A DNA stretch of 64,000 nt from assembly GCA_043721915.1 (NCBI GenBank), contig JAYSPV010000045.1, positions 1 to 64,000 on the forward strand, read 5' to 3'. The DNA is from UBA668 sp043721915 (GTDB lineage: Bacteria; Actinomycetota; Acidimicrobiia; Acidimicrobiales; Ilumatobacteraceae). A program made the position numbers and the translations under genes. The notes beneath the pieces were generated by a model. The model did no database searches. It had not been told where the DNA came from and saw only the letters and a list, made by a program, of their open reading frames with translations. Of the stretch, positions 16,997-23,838 are shown piece after piece (the stretch's first letter is position 1; each line of letters begins with the position of its first letter).

Positions 16997-18097
16997 GTGA
17001 CGAGTACAGGCACGCAGCTGCTCACCCCCCGCACCCACTCGCTGAACGATGTCCGCGACATCATTCCGGAGGTGTGCTACAAACGGCCCACCGCCCCGGC
17101 CGTGAGAGCGCTGGTGCAGGCGTGGGTGCTGTATGCGGTGCCGATGGTCGGGCTCGCGCTCACCAACACCTGGTGGGCAGTCGGGGCCTGGTGGGTGTTG
17201 GCCGGTCTCGCAGTCTCGGGTCTGTTCGTGCTCGGGCACGACGCGTCACATCAGGCGCTGTTCGAGTCGCGAAAGCTCAACCGGATCGTCGCTCAGGTGT
17301 GCATGGTGCCCAGCTTCCACGTCGAGGCGGCATGGGATCTGGGTCACAACCGCATCCACCACGGATACACCACCCGCCAGGGGTTCGACTTCGTGTGGCA
17401 CCCGGCCACCGTCGAGGAGTACGCAGCGATGGGCAGGTTCGCCCGGCTGCGTCACCGCTTCGAATGGTCCCGTCTCGGCTCCGGCGCGTACTTCCTGCGC
17501 ACCGTGTGGTGGCAGAAGATGTGGCGCTTCAATGCGCCCGGCAAGCGCCACGATGCCATCGTGCGCGACAAGATCGTGCTGAGCAGCGTGCTGCTGCTGG
17601 CGTTCGGCGGGGCAGCTACCTACGGCGCCCTCACCGATGGCCTGCTCGGCGCGGTGTGGGTGCCGGTCAAGATGCTGGTGGTCCCGTTCCTGTTGTTCGT
17701 GCAAGTGATCGGTTGGACCGTGTACGTGCACCACGTCGCGCCCGACATCCGCTGGTGGCCGCGCAAGGAGTGGACGCAGTTCAAGGGACAGATGGAGAGC
17801 ACCACGATCCTGCGGCTTCCAGTCGTCGTGAACAAGCTGTGGTTCCACAACATCTTCGTTCACGTGCCGCATCACGTCGATGCCCGCATCCCGTTCCACC
17901 AGCTGCCGGCGGCCGCCGCGGCGATCGTCGCCGCCTACCCGCAGACGGTCCGCTCCGGCAAGCTGTCGATGCGTGAGTACGTGCGAGATGCAAGGGCCTG
18001 CAAGCTGTACGACTTCGAGGCCGGCACCTGGTTGCCGTACTCGGCGGCGAAGGGTGTCACGCCCGCGTCGGCAGTGGCGTCGCCTCCCGTCGGCTGA
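16997..18097 (+). CDS. membrane fatty acid desaturase / carotenoid hydroxylase-like di-iron enzyme
   Basis: 366 residues from a GTG. Three histidine boxes are intact: HDASH (81-85), HNRIHH (117-122) and HVPHHVD (about residue 293), the metal ligands of membrane-bound di-iron desaturases and hydroxylases. Four transmembrane segments are visible (around 40-58, 62-80, and two between about 195 and 245). It would introduce a double bond or oxygen into a lipid or carotenoid. No fatty-acid or carotenoid genes are adjacent, so the substrate stays open. Confidence 0.87.
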   Translation: MTSTGTQLLTPRTHSLNDVRDIIPEVCYKRPTAPAVRALVQAWVLYAVPMVGLALTNTWWAVGAWWVLAGLAVSGLFVLGHDASHQALFESRKLNRIVAQVCMVPSFHVEAAWDLGHNRIHHGYTTRQGFDFVWHPATVEEYAAMGRFARLRHRFEWSRLGSGAYFLRTVWWQKMWRFNAPGKRHDAIVRDKIVLSSVLLLAFGGAATYGALTDGLLGAVWVPVKMLVVPFLLFVQVIGWTVYVHHVAPDIRWWPRKEWTQFKGQMESTTILRLPVVVNKLWFHNIFVHVPHHVDARIPFHQLPAAAAAIVAAYPQTVRSGKLSMREYVRDARACKLYDFEAGTWLPYSAAKGVTPASAVASPPVG

Positions 18098-18110
18098 GCG
18101 CCTGCGTCGG

Positions 18111-18917
18111 TCAGCGTTCGAAGCGGATGCGGCTCCAGCGTTCGGGTTGGTGCGTGTCGTACACGCCGTGGCTGGTGAGTGCCGTCGCCGGATGCGGCGT
18201 GACTTCGCGGCCACCCACCACCAGCTTCTGAAACCGCCCGAGGAACATCCGCCATTCGTCGCCCGGCTCGGGTGGCAGTGACCTGCCGTGGGCCAACAGC
18301 TCGAGGCTCGCCCAAGGGACGGCGATCTCCAGCGACCAACCGCGATCGACGTCGGTGTCGTCGTTGAGCGTGCCGTCGAGCGCGATGGCGGTACGCAAGC
18401 CCGGAAGGTCGAAGTCGGTGAACGCCCAGCGAATGCCACGAGGATGAGTGCCGCGCCAGAAGCTCGCAGGCGAGCGGTCGTAGTCGCCGCCGAACGTGTA
18501 CGTGTCGGGGCCGTGCACGTCGAGACCAGCGGTCTCGAACCTTCCGCCCCGCTCGTAGGCGTCCTTCCAGACGAACAGCACCTCGTACACGGTGTTGGCG
18601 GCATTGACCTCGAGCTCGTAGTAGCAGTCGCCGCCGTCGATGAACACCTCCAGATCGTTCTCCTGGAAGATGATGCTGTCGCGTTCCGTGAGCAGCGCTC
18701 GTAGGAACGGTTCCTCGGCGGTGAACGCAACGTACAGGTGAGTGTCGTCCCACAGCACCGCTGTACGGGTGTCGTACATTCCTGGTGAGCCGTCGGCCAT
18801 GTCGACGAACCGGCGGCTCCACTGAGCGTTCGCCCACTGCGCCTTGGTCACATCGCCGTCGATACCCAGGGGCCCGTTGCAGCGGCGGGCAACGTAGTCG
18901 GGCATGGGCACACTCAC
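18111..18917 (-). CDS. CBM9-like carbohydrate-binding domain protein
   Basis: 268 residues. The opening IDGDVTKAQWANAQWSRRFVD and the later AVLWDDTHLYVAFTAEEP, DNDLEVFID-type and WSLEIAVPWASL segments are the pattern of family 9 carbohydrate-binding modules, a beta-sandwich. There is no signal peptide, unusual for a sugar-binding module and suggesting cytoplasmic location or coupling with another protein. Its start overlaps the stop of the upstream lipoprotein gene by 4 bases, so the two are translated together. Confidence 0.8.
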   Translation of the reverse strand: MSVPMPDYVARRCNGPLGIDGDVTKAQWANAQWSRRFVDMADGSPGMYDTRTAVLWDDTHLYVAFTAEEPFLRALLTERDSIIFQENDLEVFIDGGDCYYELEVNAANTVYEVLFVWKDAYERGGRFETAGLDVHGPDTYTFGGDYDRSPASFWRGTHPRGIRWAFTDFDLPGLRTAIALDGTLNDDTDVDRGWSLEIAVPWASLELLAHGRSLPPEPGDEWRMFLGRFQKLVVGGREVTPHPATALTSHGVYDTHQPERWSRIRFER

Positions 18918-20698
18918 ACGGTAGTTGGTGGTGGCGGAGCGGTCGTTGGTGTCATCGTCGTCGATGGGTCCACCGTGGTGGTCGGGTCCGTGGTCGTCGG
19001 TGGAACGTCGGTGGTCGAGGTCGTGGCGACAACCACGGGGCCGTTCACCGGTTCGTGCATCCTGGTTCGGTACCGGCTGACGTTGCCGCGGCTCGGCTGG
19101 GTCTCACCGGCAGGTCCGGCCATGAAGACGCGCAGCACGTTGAGCGTCACGCCGCGAACGATCTCGAAGCGTTGGATGCCTGGGCATGTGCCATCGAGGC
19201 CGCAGCTCCAATCGATCGTGCCGGCTGCGAACACCCCCGCCCCGCTCGCGCGGGTGTGATAGGCGGTGACCTGTTGATAGGTGAGCTCGCGGCAGGTCAG
19301 TGGGGTCACCGCCAGCAGTTCGACACCGGGAGGGGTTTGCGACGACGGCGCAAGTTCGTCGAACTCGACGCCGACCAGGTTCTTGAGCCGCTCGCCCTCC
19401 TTGGCGCCGGTGCCCTCGTACAGCCAGCTGCTGGTGTTGACCAACCGCATGTTGGCGCGTACCTCGGCGCATCCGTACTGGATGCCCACGATCTCGGCCT
19501 CAGGCTTTCTCAACGGCGACTCGCGCCAGTTCACCGTCACCTGCTGCGGGTCGCCGCCCGCTCCAGAGTCGCGGACGCGGTAGTTCACCTCGCGCCGATC
19601 CGGCGCGCCGGTGGCGCCGGGCTCGAGGCGGATGTTGCGGTAGACGGCGTTGGCGCCGAAGAAGGCGATGTTGCGGCCCGCGTCGAGTGCGCCGACCAAT
19701 CCTGCGCGCATCGGCCACGAGTAGTACTCGTCGTGACCGGTGCTGACCAACGCTCGCCGGCTGCCTGCCAGCGACGGTTCGCGATGGAGATCGATGTTGG
19801 TGATGTAGGCGACGTCGAAACCCTGCTGCTCGATGAATGACAACAGCGGCAGTTCGTGGGTCGGGAAGTCGGCTGCACCCTGTGCATAGCTGTGCGCATA
19901 TGGCCGATCGAAGCTCACCACTTCCGCACGAAACTTTCGGCGTGGCTCGAAGCACTCGTAGAGCGTGCAGTCGCCCCATGGGTTGTACGCCTGCCAGGTG
20001 GTGACCGCGCTCATGAACAGCAGGTCGCCTGCCGCCGCATCATGACGGATGGTCAATGGCACGTAGTGGCCGCCGCCCCCACTGCTCTCCAGCTTCAACA
20101 GGTAGGCGCCGGGAGGCCACTGCTCGGTGATGTCGACCGTGAGTGAGGGCGTCCAGGGCGCTTCGGCCATGCCCGTGTCGGCGACGAACGAGGCGGCAGG
20201 CTGCCGACTGCCGGCCGTCGGCTCGGACTGCCACACCAGGCGAGCCTGCAGGCCGTCGTACCAGCCCATGCGGAACGCCTTGACGGTGAAGGTCGCCGCC
20301 GGCGTATCGACGAACATCGTCACCGTCTGGCCGATCGTGGCGCTGGTGGTGTCGGCGTACCCTTCGACCCAGGCGCCGGGTGTGTCGCGCACCGGGTCCG
20401 CGGGGTCGTTGATGATCCGCCAGTCGGTGCTGCCGGGCCGTCGGTTCTCCTCGGCAACCCATCCCGGTTGGGCGTACGGGTCGCCGGGTGACGCCTCCAC
20501 CGTCGTCGGCGAGATGGTGGTCGTGGTGGTCGTGCTTGTGGTCGTGATCGTGGTCGTGGTTGACCTGACGACCGCGCTGGCCGCCGCGACAGAGTCGGTG
20601 GTGGTCGCGTTGCGACTGTCAGGCGCTGTCGAGCACCCTGCGATGAACGCGCAGGCTGCGGCGAGACCACACACTCGACGAATGCCCCCAACCGTCAC
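18914..20698 (-). CDS. lipoprotein with N,N-dimethylformamidase beta-subunit-like domain
   Basis: 594 residues from GTG 20698. A short basic start, hydrophobic stretch and lipobox-like AGC at about residue 22 predict a lipoprotein. A Thr-rich linker follows (about 45-66), then a large domain with FRMGWYDGLQARLVWQSEP, WPPGAYLLKLES, MSAVTTWQAYNPWG, FDRPYA and STGHDEYYSWPMR, which is the N,N-dimethylformamidase-like C-terminal region found in many secreted actinobacterial proteins. The C-terminus is a second Thr/Pro-rich tail. In other proteins this fold hydrolyses amides; here it is at the cell surface, and linkage to a CBM9-like gene hints at a glycan-related substrate. No strong SD is visible, so the start is uncertain. 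Confidence 0.78.
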   Translation of the reverse strand: MTVGGIRRVCGLAAACAFIAGCSTAPDSRNATTTDSVAAASAVVRSTTTTITTTSTTTTTTISPTTVEASPGDPYAQPGWVAEENRRPGSTDWRIINDPADPVRDTPGAWVEGYADTTSATIGQTVTMFVDTPAATFTVKAFRMGWYDGLQARLVWQSEPTAGSRQPAASFVADTGMAEAPWTPSLTVDITEQWPPGAYLLKLESSGGGGHYVPLTIRHDAAAGDLLFMSAVTTWQAYNPWGDCTLYECFEPRRKFRAEVVSFDRPYAHSYAQGAADFPTHELPLLSFIEQQGFDVAYITNIDLHREPSLAGSRRALVSTGHDEYYSWPMRAGLVGALDAGRNIAFFGANAVYRNIRLEPGATGAPDRREVNYRVRDSGAGGDPQQVTVNWRESPLRKPEAEIVGIQYGCAEVRANMRLVNTSSWLYEGTGAKEGERLKNLVGVEFDELAPSSQTPPGVELLAVTPLTCRELTYQQVTAYHTRASGAGVFAAGTIDWSCGLDGTCPGIQRFEIVRGVTLNVLRVFMAGPAGETQPSRGNVSRYRTRMHEPVNGPVVVATTSTTDVPPTTTDPTTTVDPSTTMTPTTAPPPPTTV

Positions 20699-20736
20699 GA
20701 GGGGGAGGCTAGCCCGGACAGGCGCGCCGGGTTTGT

Positions 20737-22002
20737 TCAAGTTGCCGCAGCGGCGGCCCGGCGGAGGGTCACCGCAAGGATCGCAAACGCGACGAGGGCG
20801 ACCACACCGAACGCGACACGCAGGCTCTGCCACTGGGCCAGAGCTCCAGTGCTCACTGCGGTCAGCATCGCCCCGCTGCGCTGGCCCAGCAGCATCGAGC
20901 CGAGACCGGCGCCGGCCGAGGTGCCCGGTAGCCGCGCCGCTGTCGCGTACAGCTGGGGGAAGACCACCGACAGGCCAAGGCCCCACACGACGAGACCGAG
21001 CAGAGCGACCGCTGTGACCGGTGCAGCGACGGTGATCACGGCGCCGAGTGCGACCATCCACAGGGCGCCGAACAGCAGCCGGCGCTCACCGATGCGTTCC
21101 AGCACGTGGTCGCCTCCCAGCCGGCCCACGAGCATCGCCCCTGCGCACGCCACCGTGCCGAGGCCGCTGAGGCGACCGGCGTCGAACACGTCGCGCATCA
21201 GGACGGCGGACCAGTCGTTGGGTAGGACCTCCAGCGAGACCGCAGCCATTGCGGCGAAGGCCATGGCCACGGTGGTGATCGACACCGCCCGCGGGCCTCG
21301 CGGCGCGGCCTCGTTCGGGTGTGCTGCGACCGCGAGAGGAACCGGCGGCGGGTCGTGTCGAAGGAGCCAACGGCGCACGGACCAGACGGTCGCCAGCAAC
21401 GCCATACCGACGATGGTGAGGTGCACACGAATGTCGACGCGTGCGGCCGATGCCAACGAGCCGAGCACCGCCCCGCCGGTGAAGCCCAGGCTCCACATCG
21501 CATGCAACCGGTTCATGATCGAGCGACCCGACTGCTGCTGCACCGTGACGCCCTGAGCGTTCATGGCCACGTCGTTGCAGACATCCAGGGCGCCGAGTGC
21601 CGTGAGCAGGATCAACAACGTAGGTGCGGACGGCGCGAACGCGATCAGCGGCATGCCGATGGACAGCGCAGTCGCGGCAATGGTGAGCAGGCGACGACTG
21701 CCCAGCCGGTCCATCGCTCGGGCGACCAGGAGCGAGCCGACGATGCCGCCGAGACCTCCCCCCAGCAGGGTGGCCCCGAGCCCGGCGTTGCCGATGCCGA
21801 GGTTGTCGCGGATCTCGGGGATGCGGGGCAGCCAGTTGGAGAACGTCGCGCCGTTGACGAGGAACAGCGCGGCGACAGCGACGCCGGAGTGGCGCAGCCG
21901 AGGAGCTCCGTCGGACGGTGGTTCGGTCGGCGGGCTCACGAGGGGTAGTTCTATCGCAAGCCCGTCGCGACACACTCGATCGGCACAACGTCTGTCGATC
22001 AT
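20737..22002 (-). CDS. MFS transporter
   Basis: 421 residues, about 12 hydrophobic helices. SNWLPRIPEIRDNLGIGNAGLG in the first loop and RAMDRLGSRRLL after helix 2 are typical of the major facilitator group related to YbjJ-like exporters. AMNAQGVTVQQQSGRSIMNRLHAMWSLGFTGGAVLGS is a recognisable mid-protein motif of that group. Substrate unknown. The first 17 residues are not hydrophobic; a GTG at 21939 is an alternative start. It stands between the lipoprotein and the haloalkane dehalogenase on the same strand, with 38 and 23 bp gaps. Confidence 0.82.
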   Translation of the reverse strand: MIDRRCADRVCRDGLAIELPLVSPPTEPPSDGAPRLRHSGVAVAALFLVNGATFSNWLPRIPEIRDNLGIGNAGLGATLLGGGLGGIVGSLLVARAMDRLGSRRLLTIAATALSIGMPLIAFAPSAPTLLILLTALGALDVCNDVAMNAQGVTVQQQSGRSIMNRLHAMWSLGFTGGAVLGSLASAARVDIRVHLTIVGMALLATVWSVRRWLLRHDPPPVPLAVAAHPNEAAPRGPRAVSITTVAMAFAAMAAVSLEVLPNDWSAVLMRDVFDAGRLSGLGTVACAGAMLVGRLGGDHVLERIGERRLLFGALWMVALGAVITVAAPVTAVALLGLVVWGLGLSVVFPQLYATAARLPGTSAGAGLGSMLLGQRSGAMLTAVSTGALAQWQSLRVAFGVVALVAFAILAVTLRRAAAAAT

Positions 22003-22025
22003 CCAGCGCTACACCTCGCTGCCGA

Positions 22026-22931
22026 TCAGCTGGCGGTAGCGCGGCGTAGCACGATCTCCAGGCAGTCGGCGGTTGCGTCCTCTTGCGGGAAGTGACCGGC
22101 GCCCTCGATGCGATCGAGCGTGCTGCCGGGGAGTTGGTGGTGCCACTGCTGGGCCCACTCCCACGTGAACACACCGTCGCCGTCGCCGAACGCCAGATGG
22201 ATCGGTAGCCCCAACGTGGGCAACGTGTCGAAGCACCACTGCTGAACGGCTGCATTGCCGGCTTCGGGCTCCGCGAACGGGATGCAGTACGGGAAGCGAC
22301 GGGCGCCCGCTTTCGATTCGATGCCGTCGTACGGCGCGTCGTAGGCCGCTGCCAGCGCATCGCGGTCATGGCCGTCGCGTCGCAGGCTCATCGAGACGAT
22401 TCGTCCGGTCGGCATGTCGCCGCCCAGCGCGTCGGGGTTCAAGGCCATCTGTCGCCACATGCGGATGCCGTCGCTGTACTCGTAGCCCTCGTGGTGCAGC
22501 CACGTGTTGAGGATGAAGACTCGTTCGAAGCGCGCAGGCTGATCGCACACCTGGCGCAGGCCGATCGGGCCGCCCCAGTCCTGAACCACGACCGTGACGC
22601 GATGGAGGTCAAGCGTGTCGATGAGGTGGCGGATGCGCTCGCAGTGGCGTTCGATGACATACCAGTCGTCGTCCGTCGGCTTGTCGCTGCGGCCGAAGCC
22701 GACGTGGTCGGGTGCAATCACCCGGTATCCCGCCTGCACAAGAGTGTCGATCCACCCGCGATAGAGGTAGCTCCAGGTGGGTTCGCCGTGGAGCAGCAGC
22801 ATCACGGGTGCGTCTGGCGGGCCTTCGTCGAGGTGGTGCACGCGCAGGCTGTTCCACTCCAGGTAGTGCGGTTGGTACGGGAAGTCGGGCAGCGACTCGA
22901 ACGCGAGGTCCGGTGTGCGGAACGTCGGCAT
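22026..22931 (-). CDS. haloalkane dehalogenase
   Basis: 301 residues, alpha/beta hydrolase. Oxyanion-hole motif HGEPTW at 48-53 and nucleophile elbow VVQDWGG with Asp118, an aspartate where esterases have Ser; Trp follows as the halide-binding residue. The catalytic His lies in GAGHFPQED near the C-terminus. This set defines the haloalkane dehalogenases, which replace halogen with hydroxyl. FPYQPHYLEW at the N-terminus also matches the family. It is 8 bp downstream of the DinB-fold gene on the same strand, likely cotranscribed from the promoter at 23729-23757. Actual substrate and activity are inferred from motifs. Confidence 0.88.
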   Translation of the reverse strand: MPTFRTPDLAFESLPDFPYQPHYLEWNSLRVHHLDEGPPDAPVMLLLHGEPTWSYLYRGWIDTLVQAGYRVIAPDHVGFGRSDKPTDDDWYVIERHCERIRHLIDTLDLHRVTVVVQDWGGPIGLRQVCDQPARFERVFILNTWLHHEGYEYSDGIRMWRQMALNPDALGGDMPTGRIVSMSLRRDGHDRDALAAAYDAPYDGIESKAGARRFPYCIPFAEPEAGNAAVQQWCFDTLPTLGLPIHLAFGDGDGVFTWEWAQQWHHQLPGSTLDRIEGAGHFPQEDATADCLEIVLRRATAS

Positions 22932-22939
22932 GATGGCTC

Positions 22940-23722
22940 CTACATCGTGAAGGCGAGATGGCGTGCGGCGTGGGCGCCGAGATCGCCGTCGCCCAGCCAG
23001 AGGATGCGCCCGTCGGCGATCGCGGCCTCAGGATCGATCCGGCCGCACGCGAGCAGCATGAACGTGAGCGAGTCGGTGATGAGGGTGAGGTCCGGGTTCG
23101 GCAGTTCGTCCACGCGCGTCGCCCGACCATCGACCCTGGCGAGCAGCCGTCGGTGGACGGGACCGGTGACCTCGATGGCGATGCTCCTGCCGTCGGCGAG
23201 GCCGATCTTCTTGCCGACGATGAACCCCAGCGAGCCATGCACCTCATCGAGTGCCAGTTCTGCTGCGGCGCCCCCGTCGTCGCCGTCGATGCCCAGCGGT
23301 ACGCGGATGTCGCGTTCGTGCACCCAGACATCGAAGGCGCGGATGGCCATGAACCGACCGTAGGTGCCGGGGCCGACCGGGGTGACCGAAGGGCTGTCGA
23401 AGTCGTCATCGGTCATCGCGCTCAGCTCGGCCAGACGTGCTGCCGTGACCTCGCGGTAGCGGCCGAGAAGCTCGGCGGGGGAGAGCGGGCTGAGCTCCTC
23501 GCCGATCGCCGGCATCGCGGCGAACGGGTTGTCGTCACCCGCTCGCCAGCCGAGCAACGCAACCTCGATCATCGTCACGTGCTGGACAACTCCGCGCATC
23601 GTCCACGCGGGGCACAGCGACTGCGCCTGCCACTGCTGGGCTGACAACGCGTCCGCTGCGGCGCCGAAGGATTCGAAGTTGTGTTGCAGGACATCGATGA
23701 GGTGCATGCGTGACGGAGCCAT
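22940..23722 (-). CDS. maleylpyruvate-isomerase-like mycothiol-dependent DinB-fold protein
   Basis: 260 residues from ATG 23722. The N-terminal four-helix bundle shows SLCPAWTMRGVVQHV, matching the C-x-W-x-v-x-d-v-v-x-H pattern of the TIGR03083-type actinobacterial family, and FDVWVHERDIR near residue 120. The C-terminal half is an SCP2-like or related domain. The family uses or binds mycothiol in isomerisation or detoxification. Start choice: a consensus promoter puts the transcription start at this ATG. The frame is open to 23785, but that extension is built from the operator repeats (MSIDTSIDMST). Paired with a dehalogenase, a detoxification role fits. Confidence 0.8.
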   Translation of the reverse strand: MAPSRMHLIDVLQHNFESFGAAADALSAQQWQAQSLCPAWTMRGVVQHVTMIEVALLGWRAGDDNPFAAMPAIGEELSPLSPAELLGRYREVTAARLAELSAMTDDDFDSPSVTPVGPGTYGRFMAIRAFDVWVHERDIRVPLGIDGDDGGAAAELALDEVHGSLGFIVGKKIGLADGRSIAIEVTGPVHRRLLARVDGRATRVDELPNPDLTLITDSLTFMLLACGRIDPEAAIADGRILWLGDGDLGAHAARHLAFTM

Positions 23723-23728
23723 CACTCG

Positions 23729-23757
23729 AAGGTAACTGCTGTCAGTAGACATGTCAA
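23729..23757 (-). promoter_or_regulatory. consensus promoter for the DinB-fold/dehalogenase operon, leaderless
   Basis: On the reverse strand TTGACA (23757-23752) is followed after exactly 17 bp by TACCTT (23734-23729). Six bases later comes the ATG at 23722, so the transcript should begin at or next to the start codon. The -35 lies inside the repeated palindrome array, so a protein bound there would block RNA polymerase. Confidence 0.65.
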
Positions 23758-23787
23758 TTGACGTGTCAATTGACATGTCGATCACGA
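23740..23787. promoter_or_regulatory. tandem array of 12-bp palindromic operator-like units
   Basis: Four head-to-tail 12-bp units: TGTCAGTAGACA (23740), TGTCAATTGACG (23752), TGTCAATTGACA (23764, a perfect palindrome) and the degenerate TGTCGATCACGA (23776). Exact 12-bp phasing and position between two divergent genes, across the reverse-strand -35, indicate cooperative repressor or activator binding. The regulator is unknown. Confidence 0.65.
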
Positions 23788-23804
23788 CCCGTCGAGCTGG
23801 TCGG

Positions 23805-23818
23805 CTATCGTTCGATAG
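23805..23818. promoter_or_regulatory. CTATCG-TT-CGATAG palindrome
   Basis: Perfect inverted repeat with 6-bp arms and a 2-bp centre, 21 bp before the start codon of the dimethylglycine-dehydrogenase-like gene. It differs in sequence from the neighbouring 12-bp array, so it is likely a site for a second regulator. The TetR gene at 26352-26969, immediately downstream of that gene, is an obvious candidate. Confidence 0.45.
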
Positions 23819-23838
23819 GTGAATGACGGAGGTCCATC

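Noticed and set aside
23740..23787. N-terminal extension of the DinB-fold protein (MSIDTSIDMST...)
   Set aside because: It is a translation of the operator repeats, and the consensus promoter puts the transcription start at the later ATG.
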